Source: Plectrocnemia conspersa (Eukaryota > Arthropoda > Insecta > Trichoptera > Polycentropodidae). Taken from it: a stretch of 64,000 nucleotides of DNA. Both the position numbers and the translations under genes were made by a program. Within the stretch, counting starts at the first letter, position 1, and every line of letters starts with the position of its first letter. Where the stretch lies: contig VTFK01000044.1 of assembly GCA_009617715.1 (NCBI GenBank), forward strand, positions 186,001-250,000, written 5' to 3'. Below are positions 10,608 to 22,900 of the stretch, in pieces. The notes under the pieces are model-generated. The model did no database searches. It saw nothing but the letters and a program-made list of their open reading frames with translations, and had not been told where the DNA came from.

Positions 10608-13090
10608 ATTTAGCTGAGTTGTCTCGTGTGCGCGACAGTGGAAACGCAGGGACAAAAGCAACCTGTATATTAATTTTTATTTATTTGATATTTATTAATA
10701 TTACTCTCTATCGACGAGGGTGTAGTGATCTTATGAGTTATGTTTATATGATGAATTGAGTCAGAAAAAAAATATGTACAAACAACAAAATATACTACAG
10801 CCATTAGCTTTATGATTATATAATTGTATGATTTAATTTTTTTTTAATACTGAATGATTTTAATGGTATGATATCTAATGCATCATTTTGTTCTATACTG
10901 TTTTGTTTTAAACAAATCAGTAAAAATATGTAATCTCTACTACATTTATAACATAAGAGATTGTTGCATTTGCTTTGTATGTCTTAAATCTATTGACTAA
11001 TTTTTGAGACTGAATTATCATTTTTGTCTCTTGATTAATATTTTAAATTTTTTCTTAAAATATTCGTTTTGTCCAAAGTTCAGTATTATTTTTTTAGTAG
11101 TTTAATATTTTTTCTGACTTGTTATCATATATACTGTGTTCATATTTGTTATTGTATTATTATTATTATGCAGATGACTCGTTACTACTTGTATTTTCGT
11201 TTTAATCTTAAATTACGTTGTGATAATATTAATTTCAGTAAAATATGCGCACGTTTTTAAAGCGTCGCATTCGTATTATTTAAATTTATTTTTTGAGATT
11301 AATAATACTTACATTCGTCTAAGACTAGTGCAAAATTATGAATTTTATATTCGTTGATGGAATCTCATTATCTTTTTAGATTACGTGCAATATATCTTTA
11401 ACTTTCGCCTCAAATTCAATTTTTGTCCGAAACCAAAGAAACGTTTCTGTGTGAGTTTTAATGAAATTTGATCGTTTCTTAGCTTACAATGTTAGATTCT
11501 GTTTTAGGAATCGACAATAGTTTATTTGATTTTAGACTTTAAAAAAGAAGACTACTCTATTATTATTATTATTATTATATTATTTAAAATAATTACTTCC
11601 ATAAATTGTGTACGTATACCGACTTAGAATATTAAATGTCTCTTGTTTTCGATATGTTGACGTGTTGCTTTTGGTGCACCATTGTCTTCCACTGTGCAGG
11701 CATGCATGCCTATGTTGTTTTGTGTAAGTGTTGTTGCGTATAATAATAACAAAAAAAATCTCGTGTTAGTGAAGATTCAGCCGTAGTTAGCGTAATCATG
11801 AATAAGTACAAGAATAATGATAAAATTATCGGTTGTCTTAAATTGTTTATTGTCTGTGTTATTATTCTGTATAGTGAAATTTTTTTTCAAAAAGAAAATA
11901 ATATAATATGTATATTATTATTATTGTATACTTAAGGATTAAGTAGTTCATTTTAAAAGTTTTTGCCATATATTTGTCAGTCGAACTGGTTTTGCGGCGA
12001 GTTTAATTCGGTTCCGGTGTATTCGTATCAACAAAATGGCATAACACTGACGTTTTTTGATTTTTTATAGTCAGAAATGCGTATTTTGATTTCCTTTAAA
12101 CTGAGGCTATTGTCGTTCACCTGTCGAGACTGTGCCAAGCGAAAGCCCACATATTAGGTATAGTCTGCTGCTGTGATTTATTGTTGTTTCGTTTTATTTT
12201 GCCGAGTGTTTTTTTTATTATTTATTTTTTCTTTGTCATATTTGGTTAAATTCATATCTCAGGCTCTGTATATTTATATAGTATTTATGATATGTAATAT
12301 TTATGTGATAATTATTAATTTTAGCTTATTAAGCTTAGATGCTAGTTCTCTTTGTGTTAATCCAGGAAAGTCTTATATAATATATAAGTTATATGAATTT
12401 GATTTCGTATGAAAGTGAATGTTTTTTCCTAACATTTTTCATCTCATCGGTAAAATTTTTGCTAATAAGTGTTTTGAGTATATAGAAGTAGGAGCACAAA
12501 CGTATCTTAAATACACTGTGGTATTGAATCGTAGCCATCTGTAATAAGTGTGTGGAAATTTGTATATGGATATGGCCGATCGGAGCTACGCAATTCAGAA
12601 TTGGACTATTTATTTAAATTTTTATTCCATTACAAAAAAAAACGAGTACTTAAATTTGGTATGAAGTTACTATAGTGATAATTTTGTAATCTCACGAGAA
12701 GTACATGTGTATTTATTTTTGGATACGATAATGACAAATATAGATTGCTTTCGCTGATTGTTTTATAGTTTTTTTAATCTTTTTTTTTTAATTGGCGACA
12801 CCTATAATATAGTTTTAAGTTTTGTTTAAGTTCGGCCGCGTAAAATGTGATCGTTCGCGATTTATAATCTCAATTGGCCATGTCAACTGTTTACGATTGA
12901 TCTCTAAAGCGGTAAATAATGTGAAAGTCCATCTACGTTTTTCGTATTGTTTCCCTTGTAATTGGCAGATTTCGCACGAAATCTTGCACGTAAAATAAAA
13001 ACACGGGAGAATTTTTCGATATTCATTTGTAACAAATGCTGTGACAGCAATAAAAACATTGAAGAACGAATCTTAAGTTTTATTCAGTAG
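10608..13090 (+). other. Probable long macoilin 3' UTR and downstream DNA
   Basis: AT-rich, with no open frame of note and no repeats that I recognise. The best poly(A) signal is AATAAA at 13049-13054, followed about 25 bases later by T/GT-rich sequence; a second candidate lies near 12993. If used, the 3' UTR would be about 2.45 kb. Confidence 0.4.
13049..13054 (+). terminator. Candidate poly(A) signal for macoilin
   Basis: AATAAA with T/GT-rich sequence downstream (about 13078-13110). An earlier AATAAA near 12993 is an alternative. This is chosen by motif only. Confidence 0.35.
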
Positions 13091-16000
13091 TTTGTTGTGA
13101 TGTGTTTTTACAACCATAAATATCCCTCATTCTAGATTTATGTGATCGTTTTATGTTTTTGTTTAACGGTACAACTATTGCTGAGAATATGATGGAGATC
13201 TTAGGCTAGCTGAAATCCAATATATATCAGCCTTTGTTACTTGGCGAGAATATCCAGATCCGATGTCGTCATTTAAGAAAGAATCAGATACATTTTTTAT
13301 GGGCTAAAAGGTATATGCTTAAGGCTCGTATTGTGCATGGATATCTCTAGTATCTGCTGCACCTCTTCATCAGATCTGAACCTCTTTTCACTAATCGCAT
13401 CTGAGAGGTATACAGATGTGAATAAAATATCAAGATACCCGATGTGCAGATCTTGTTAAATGAGCAGAATAAAGCCAAGCCATGTCATGCTTCTGTAAGA
13501 GTTCCTACAAAATGTCACAGTAGAAAGCGACAATTGAACAAAGGTACTTAGCCAAACAAAAACTTGAGAGAAATATATATATTCAGAACAGACAAAATTT
13601 TTATTAGTGACTGACCTTTCAACCAAACACCTGTACTGGTAACAGTGCTCCGAAAAATCCTTCTATTCATCCATAAAACTGTACCGCAGAGTATCATGGA
13701 TGCAGTGTGCCAGAAGTGTGGCTATTTCGTTCACTGCTAACGTTATCCTGATGTGGCGTGGCTGACTTGGTCGAGAAAGACCTGGTTTGCCGAATGAGAT
13801 CCAATTCCAGCCTTTTAAATTTATTTATTGTAAGTTTTATTACATTTATACATATATAGGTGTGCCCTCTAGTGATGCAATTATCGGAGGTGCTCTAATG
13901 ACGTCGATCATTTGGAGAGCAAAGGTACAGTGGCGGGGACTCTGGGGGTCTAGTTTACTCGGTCCCTCTGGAGTGTGCCGTGGTGGGACGTCATTTAGGA
14001 AAGGGGGGGCTTTTGCTCTCTTGAATTTGGCCAAAAAATGCATGTCATTTAATGAAATACTATGAATCTTAATGAAATTGAAATATTAAAAAAACGACCA
14101 CTAACTGGCCATCTTTTGTCTGTTTAAGGCTTAGTAACACTAAGGGGTATGACTTCGCAGCCAGTAAGACGCAGGTGGAAACTAGTGATAATTTTATTAG
14201 ATTATATTACATAATTTGCGGCTACTATGATGGGCGAGTATCGTTTTCTCCGAGCAGTGGTAGAGAAGCTGGCGCAGGGACGATGTCCGTGGAAGATCCT
14301 CAAGGATCTTGTAGGTGACAGTGACAGTGTCAGGGGCAGCTCCTCTTGCTGCGATGATCGTGTTCGGGAGTCTCAAGTCGTATATTTGCGTCTGTCGGTG
14401 GGGCGCATCTGCCAGGCAGGCCGAATCTGCTAGTCTTTTCGAGTGTTCGCCGGAGTCTCTGGTGGAGTCGGTCAGATGTCTGCCTTCTCTTCATCGGAGT
14501 CCAGGTTTAAGTATGCAGGGCTGCAAAGCTTGCTGACAATCAAAATCATCCAGCCAATCGCTGTACTTTTTTCTTAGAATCAATGATATGCGTATACTTG
14601 CCTTTGGAAAGTGACATTGTGGCCTTACGGTACTGTATTGTTTCCTGTGACTGTTCCATAACAAATAAATATTCTTTCAATGCACCAGAGAGATTAATTT
14701 TAAGTCAGGTTACTGAGCAATTAATAAAAAACTTTCAATTTTAATCATCAATATATATTTCTTTGCGCATTTTTTTTATCCAATAACTGATAAAAGTATG
14801 TTTGGGTATTTTTAAATTTACAGAAACAATGTACAAGATTTACAATGCGATACAATATAATAACTATATTCATAATCATATTTATCACTTAATCTACTCA
14901 TGTACATCTTCATATCATTGTATTTTTGCGTGAAACGGACAAATAAAAATTAGCAACAGACAATAATTAACTGATCACATGTTTCGTTTAAGTTGGTATA
15001 ACGAGATACAATCTTTATATTTACTATGGCCATCTGGACGGATGGACGTTCGCCCCCCCCAAATTTCTTATTGTCTCATACATCATACAAAAATAAAAAA
15101 TAAAATTATACGAGTTATGTATATATGTATGTTCGTTTCTGATCCATTATTTAATTGTTCCCGAATAATTTTCATATACATTTATGTATTTTATATTTAT
15201 AATATGGCACTGACATATGTATGTATACATCATATGCTTAATACTGAAGCAAATTTGAACATTTCCATAGTCGTTTACGATAAGTTTTTATTTGGTATTT
15301 CACTTACATATGCGTCATAAACGGGATATTGCAATATTATAAACATTTTTCAAAACTATATGAAATTAAACATAAGAGAGAGCAATTTTTAACTATTCAA
15401 TCGGAGAGACTATTTTCTTTTATCATAATTATATACACAAAGATACTATTATTAATCAACATTGTTGAAAAATTTATATTTTTAATAATAAAAATACAAA
15501 TTGCATTAATTTAAAAAATAAATAAAATCACTTTTTACATTATACATAACAATCAGTGGTACTTATTTAGCTTATCTATAAAAAAGAAACATTCTGTATT
15601 CATTGTAATTATGTTCGTTAATAACACATGTATACACTCATACAAATGTGTGGATATACACAAATACAGGCATACGTACGTATATACTGTCAGGTCCCAG
15701 GGAAAATACACAACTAGCATATTTTTTATAAAGAAATCAAGTTAGATTTATATTATTATTATTAACATGAAATGATCACATGGAATGAATTTTAAAATGA
15801 TTTTTTTTATTTTTAAAGAGTGATTCAAGAATGTAGCTACAATATAATTTTTTGAATTTTTTTTAATATTATTAAAAATACGTTAAAAGCTTTTAAGAAA
15901 CATTTCAAATAAGATGTTCACATTTCTAATTGTAGTAATATTCGCGAATCACCTTCAGCATATATACATATTAGAACATGTTTTGCGGTGAGTTTGACAT

Positions 16001-16608
16001 AGGAATGTATTCTTTTAAGCTTTATTTCTATTATTATTTATGTATAACTGACTAACAATATAATATATAATTTTTTGATCCCTGTGGCTGACACGTAGAT
16101 GCATAGATACGCACAAACACGCATTCGTTACGCAATTACATAAGAAAAACTTGTGCGAGGAACTAAACGACAGGTTAGAAAAAATATCATACTAATTTCA
16201 TTAAAGAATAAAATAAATAAAACCCTAAAGTATTTATATTACGATTACACTTGTCATAAAAAAATAATCGCTTTCTTTTTTCTTCAATCACAAAAAACGA
16301 TAGGTATATACATATATAATTTACATCGAGTTTAAAAAATATATATTTTATATATATTTTAATAAATTTTGGACTTTGAGCTGTAATAATTTTTCAGTAA
16401 AAAAAATATTATTTTCTTCTACACACTCACACGTGCATGCATAAAAATTTCTACAGATTCAATTCTCCATGTAATTATATATTATTATATAATATAATAT
16501 ATACAAACATCACTGAACACCAACATTTTTTAAGGTATTGGTCTCATTTCAAGTTTTGATCACCACTTTTTTTATACATACTAAAATTTATATGATATAA
16601 TAATTAAA
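13091..16608. other. Intergenic DNA between convergent macoilin and Pde11
   Basis: Contains one copy of a GGCCA-ended dispersed repeat (13986-14120) and a GC-richer stretch (13900-14530) with short open frames that I cannot match to a family. The part nearest 16608 should include the Pde11 3' UTR; a minus-strand AATAAA lies at 16021-16026. The rest is AT-rich with nothing recognisable. Confidence 0.6.
13986..14120. repeat. GGCCA-ended dispersed repeat, copy 1
   Basis: Contains TTGAATTTGGCCA, ATGCATGTCATTTAATGAAA, a run TGAAATATTAAAAAAACGAC and CTGGCC near the right end. The same order of blocks recurs at about 17925-18070, 20800-20875, 21245-21350 and 28400-28510. The ends are loosely inverted (GGGGGGCTTTTG... 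against ...CTTTTGCCCCCC in the 21245 copy), suggesting a short MITE. Confidence 0.65.
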
Positions 16609-16995
16609 CTAAATGTCATGATTTGATTTATCTCGTCTATTCACTATCGCAACGTTTCTGTCGTTTACGACGATCCCGACTATCGGATTCTCTTCGGGCG
16701 TCCTGAGCCTGTCCACCTGATTGGACGGAGACGGCGTCAAAGGTGTCTTATCACTGACGTCACTCGGAAACTTGAGCTCGTCTTGGTGCGTCTCCGAAGT
16801 GGGCGATGAGATCACACTGGAAGGATTAGACGTCGCAAAGTCGTCGTCTTTTTTGCCCGATAACGACTCTTGTTGGACGTCTGATTCTGACTCGGATTTA
16901 GAAGCGCCTTCATCAGATAATCTGATCCATTGCTTTCTGTTGTATCGTACTCTTTCGACCATCGGTTCGAGACTGGTTGATAATACAGCGAAAGA
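16609..16995 (-). CDS. Pde11: Pde11 last coding exon (acidic C-terminal tail)
   Basis: Residues 849-976 and the stop TAG (16611-16609). Starts [20 protein letters not shown], the last helix of the catalytic domain, followed by a Ser/Asp/Glu/Pro-rich disordered tail. No prenylation box is present. Acceptor is CTTTTAG. Confidence 0.9.
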   Translation of the reverse strand, partial: SFAVLSTSLEPMVERVRYNRKQWIRLSDEGASKSESESDVQQESLSGKKDDDFATSNPSSVISSPTSETHQDELKFPSDVSDKTPLTPSPSNQVDRLRTPEENPIVGIVVNDRNVAIVNRRDKSNHDI

Positions 16996-19900
16996 CTAAA
17001 AGAATAATGATATATCATAATTAAACATATAACTAATAGATACTAATATAATATATTATATTATTATAGTACATACCTCATAGATTGGCAAGCATATAGA
17101 GTCGATAAAACCGACTTGCATCTTTGGGAGTTGATCTTCTTTTTCTCTATTCATTATATCCTTGAATATATAAAATTCAAGTTAGATATGAAATAATTAT
17201 TATCTATTAGTATGTACAGCATTATCCTTTTATTTATGTTACACTTACAATTGGCGTTATTTTCAATTCTTGCCGCTCAATATCGCCTTGTTGGAAAAAC
17301 TCTCTGGTAACTAAACTAGCAACTCGTTCTTCCACTGACCAGGGTTTGCTTATCGCGGCAAGGTCGCAAACGGTCATGGTCATAGCGCGTAATAATGTAC
17401 GGTTCTCTTCAGAGATCCAAATGTCAGTGTCTGGATTCACTTCAAGATTACCAACGAGTTCAAGAAATGCGCCACGTTTTCTAAGATAAAAAAAAAACAT
17501 ATTATTTTAGGTACGAATATGTATGAGAGTGAGTCAAATTTAAACATTTCGTGCTTATAGTTTGAACTGTAGTATGGTGATGCATGTCTATCACTCCAAC
17601 AAGTGTATATATCGACTAAAAAGTTCTAAAGCAAACTTTGTTTGTTTCCACTTTATCATATTCTAAGGTACGCAGAGCGCGATTATCTGCTACATCTCCC
17701 CCCTTCCACATCCGTCTCCTTATTGATTAGTGATGCTGAAGACTTTAATACTTTCGCGATGGTTTATATGAGTGAGACTGTCACTCATGACAGCCCAGGT
17801 AGGAGGACGAGCCATATCTCCTGAGCCTTATGTAACTATTGAACGAGAGCTGACTACCAGAGCCTTAGACCCTATGTCACATAAATTATAGCAGTTTTAA
17901 AATCATTGTTAAAAAATTAGTCAGGGACTTCATTGGCGTAGGGGGGAGGGGGGAGGATGAAAGCAATGCCCCTCTCATTGAATTTTAAATATTTTGAATC
18001 TAAATGAAATCGAAATATTAAAAAAAATAGTTCGATAAAAAATAAATATAATTTTTTGGCCCCTGGCTCCACCTGTTTCTATTTTCACTATATGGCACAA
18101 TAAACGTAAGAATAAAGAAGACAAGCGCCCACGACTGATATTTCAGGACGATTATAAAATTAATTTAAAAATTATGTCATATCATTATCAGTTCTCTGTG
18201 GGAATATTATGCTTTGATTCTAATTATTGTGCATAGTTTTTAGGGTTCATAATTATTTTTCAGAAGCCATGAGCGATTAATAAGATGACTATGCCGAAAT
18301 GGAACCAAACTTATTCAGTTAAATAATCGCTTGCATCATAATCATTATTACGCGATCGCCATGACAAATCTCAAATTATTACAAGACAAAAAATACGTTT
18401 TATTAGCGTTTAGGTAGTTTGATCCACATTAACGTTCAATCCTTGTACATAATACTAAATATGTATGACATGTTTGCAGTTTACACGTACCTAGTTTATT
18501 TGCAATTAGAATAATTATATTAAATTGGCAAATCAATGGAAAATACTTTTATCAACAGATGTCATTGCGCTATCGACCATCTTTTTTATTTTATATAAAT
18601 TATTTCAATTATATTTTATGATTACTCATCGTAAGCTCTTAAACTTAAAAAATAACATTATACACGCATTCGATAGTGAGCCTTGTGTATTTTGTTTATT
18701 CATGTACATAGTAACCATTTTGTAAGATCATGCGTCTCCAAGGAAATTCAAAATAATTAAATTCTTTTTTCTGATTGGTCGAATCCGTAGAGAACTACGG
18801 TCATGCAATAATAGGCTTTATGCATATGTAAATAGATACTAATATTTCATAGCAGGTACAGCGTTTAAAGAGCTTTTAAAACAAAAGATGTATATTATAT
18901 ATAATAATAAATAAATTATTAGCTCCACTACCTCCTCAACTATTCTATACTCCTGGTAGATTATGACAAAAAACCCGTACAAAAACGGTGGTTTGAAGCG
19001 TTTTTTCTTTCTGAATATGCTTTGACTCTTGAGGTGCATAATTTGCAATCCAAGCATAATTTGCAGAATTTGAAAAAAATAGTTTTCCTAATAATTAAAA
19101 TAATAAATTAGTTGTCAGCTACCTTCTCACTCATATGCACTCCTGGTAGTTTTTGACAAAAAACCCGTACAAAACCGTTTCGTATGTCACAAAATCGTAG
19201 TTTGAGGCGATAATTTTTTAGCATATGTTTCGACGCTACTTTTGTGATTGCAGGAATTAAGAAAAAACTTTTTCTGCAATAATTAAAACGATAAATTAAT
19301 TGTCTGCTTCACAGACCGACTAATGAGAGATCCGCTAAGGAACGTGTTGCCATTCGCCGCCGTCACGTCAGTGACACCAGAGTGCCACCTGATTTTTGGC
19401 ATAATGAATAAATAGGTCTTCACAATAAAATATTTAATTTATCATAAAATAAATTTAGCCTAAAAATGTTAAGTTAAACAGCAACATGCTACTGCAATAG
19501 GTGAAGAGAAGAGACTAAAAATATTGTAATAAAATACATTTGTAATAACAGGATGAATAAGAGCAACGAGCAGTGTTTCAGTAATCTAAAACATTTTTTA
19601 TGTCTATTATATTTAATTTACATTATTGCATAAAAAAAGTAGTGAGTTTAAAAATAATAAAATGTCTAATCAAATTATAAATGGTAGCGTTTCTCAGAAA
19701 AATCTCATAGTATTTTATTATTATTATTATTATTATTTTTTACTTTAACTGTATTTTGTATTATACGATTAACTTTAACATACGATTCATTGTGCTGAAG
19801 ACACTTACCAGGGCCGACGAAAGGCTGCTTGACATATTCGAGAGAAAAGTGCTTCGCAGGATATATGGCGCTATATACGAGAGCAACAAGTGCTATATAC

Positions 19901-22900
19901 GAAACAATCGGGAGCTCTACAACCTTTTCCAAGAATATTCAAAATATTAAAAAACGAATCTCCACCTTCATCAGAATTGGAAGACTCCAGGAAGGAAGTT
20001 GGAAGAAAAATATGATTGTAGCCGGTGTATGTTCGGATTATATGCAGTTTAAAAAATGGGATAGCAAACCTAACTTAACAGGCGAACGGTTGATGATGCT
20101 CGATTTATATAAAGTTAAAAAATATGGAACAGTGTACCTAGCCAATCAATGACCGTTATATATGAAGTTTAGTCGTTTAATCGTCGTCGGTGGGCTTCCA
20201 CCCACTTGAATTCGTATCAAATAAAAATAATATATGCATGCTTTTATTGATTTACAGCGAATCGCTTAGGTCAGCGCATTAGCGCGACAAATAATATCAT
20301 ATTATATTATTTAACAATATTGTTTGATAATTTTAAGTGAATAATACATCTTTATTTGATATCACGGCACCCCACAAGTCTAGCGCCCCAGGCGATCGCC
20401 TGTACTGCCTGCCCCTCGGGCCGGCTCTGATGTATGTTTTTCGGTTAAATTATATTTCACTAGTAGACATATATTTCTACTAGTGAAAATATAATTTAAC
20501 TAATAGGTACGTTAATGAAATTATATGCTGCTTTAAAATGTCTATATAACTCTATTTGACAGTTGTGAAACATCCATTTGCCATTCAAACCCAAACCTAA
20601 GTTAATGAAAGTTCTACAACTAATTATATTTTTAGAAGTTTCATTAGGTTACGTCTATAATACAAATTAAGTCAACTCATCTCTCAGGGGAGCAGAAGAA
20701 GTATAGATAGTCGTCGCATCTCGCATATTGCTCCATAGTAAGTCTGCACTTCGATATTACACTATGTTTAAGAAATGTAGTAGTAATACACATTTTTTCA
20801 ATGAATATTTATAATTATTTATGAAATCAAATTATTAAAAAACGACCACTGACTGGCCAAATTTTACCCCTTTGGAAAAAGCTAAAATGACGTCCTTGAT
20901 TCTAAAACCAGAAATTCTCGAGTTATTCCTCAAAGAAAATCTAAAAAAAACTGTAACCCGAAAATGTTTTTTAAAATATGCCATTTCAGTGAAATCATAT
21001 TGGAATACATTTTCCCTAGTAGATATATAATTTTTATCAGAAATTCTATGATTTCAACTTTTATTGCTTTTGACGTGGATTTTTGACTTCTGAGAAAGGA
21101 TAATTGTTTTTGCACCATTGGGCAAAATTCGGTTTAGATATGCTTCAATCGATTTTATCTTATTGTAAGTCGTGATATTATAAAGAGCGTATTTACCGTG
21201 ACACCGACGGCACAATATTATTGCTTTACGTGGATTCTAAACAGGGATTCCCTTAAATTTGGCCAGAAAAATGCTTGTCATTTAATGAAATATTATGGAT
21301 CTTAATGTAATATGAAATATTAAAAAATGACTGGCCAACTTTTGCCCCCCGCTAATCTCTGGCTTAGGTCCAACAAAGAGGTGCTGCAGGCAGTGCACTC
21401 ATTCAAAATATTTGCATAAGGTTTTCATTTAACTCACACTCATATGAAAAATATTATTAAATGGCATTTTATAATATCTACCTGAAATACACAGCTAAGT
21501 CTGTGCTCAAAATAGCGTCTTCTAAAACTTTAATGACTCTTTCATAATCATCCGGTGATAAATTCAATAAAATCTGATTGCCCGGTGAATTTAGGATCAT
21601 GAGGCATTGATCGAAGTGGTGATGTTCCATTGTTGACGTTGAATACAATTGTGCTAACGGTGAAGAAGCTCTGAAAGAAGCATTTGAACCATGTTAAATT
21701 TAGCCATCTATTACTATAATCTTAAATAGTAAGTTGCGTTACATTTTTGATATGGAATGCCATATTTTTAAATGGTAAAGCTACTTATGTATATGCAAAC
21801 TAACTTGATTTGGAATGAGTTATTAGTTCCTCGATGATCGAGATCGTGACAAAGGCAGCCGATCATCAACGCCAAGCATTCAATTTCTCCGAAGATTTTC
21901 CACCATTGTGTAGCCTGTAATTAATATAATATCCAAATCATTCAAGCAACATAATTGCTACAATATATTAATTACAGATCTATGAAAGCTTACGGTCAAG
22001 ATTGAAAACATCATTTGGGCAACGTTGAAAGCGTGCCTCCAGTTGTGGTAAGTGACATTCCTATAGTTCTTCTTCACGCTCAGTAACCATCGACATAGTA
22101 CTGAATACTCGATATGGAATCGTTCGATGAAATCCAAATCGAGGAACATTCGCAAGCAGGCGGTTAGAGTCTCGTCGTCGGACATGTCAATGTCGTCGAA
22201 CGCAAGATCGTGCAGATGGAAATAAGCAGAAGATGGCACCCTTAAACTCTGTAATAGTTAATAATTAGCATTAGTATTGTTGCTCTAAACTAAATAAATT
22301 TTTGCATAAGGAACCTTCTGTCATATAATAGACACAAATTTAAAACAGAATATATATAATTTAACGTATCTTTTAAAATTCAAACAGAAGTATTTATGTC
22401 TTTAATTCTTCTCTCTAAATTAGTTTCATATATAATATTGTTTTGCTTTAAAAATTAATTAAAATCACTTTGACTTTATGTAGTTATTTGTTTTTCTTTT
22501 CTAAACAACTTATTTTTAATCTATGTATGTAATATAATAATAATGACTCTTGATAATCACAGGTTTATAGGTAATCCTATATAATAATGAGGTAAATAAT
22601 TATAAACTTACTCGTAACCGTTGTGCGTCATCCATGGAAGCTGATGCGTGATAGCTTAAAACCTGTTGAATTAATATAAATATATATAATACATCTCAAT
22701 TGCTATTATATAAAAAATAATAATTCTAGAGTGCACAGAGTCGAGAGTATAAAAGTATATATGACAACTCTAAATTCACGCGCTTTAGAATTATTTTGAA
22801 TTAATATTTACGTCTAATGTGACACTTTGTTTAGCCATTGCTGTGATTGCCTTTTCGTACATATGCGTATTATGTATTCCCATTCCACAGAATATGGCAA

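Larger units (their letters stand above)
17481..21481 (-). other. Pde11 intron (4.0 kb) with repeats
   Basis: No exon-like frame. Holds GGCCA-ended repeat copies (about 17925-18070, 20800-20875, 21245-21350), a roughly 197-base tandem pair (18915-19310), a non-LTR 3'-end fragment (19750-20210), a DNA-element end (20345-20432) and a long perfect hairpin (20445-20499). Confidence 0.75.

Noticed and set aside
10398..10661. Minus-strand Val/Ile/Gly-rich ORF
   Set aside because: Reverse image of the Asn-rich coding repeat in macoilin exon 11.
14227..14536. Overlapping GC-richer ORFs between the two genes
   Set aside because: Two short frames with no family match. Possibly an old mobile element, but nothing diagnostic was seen.
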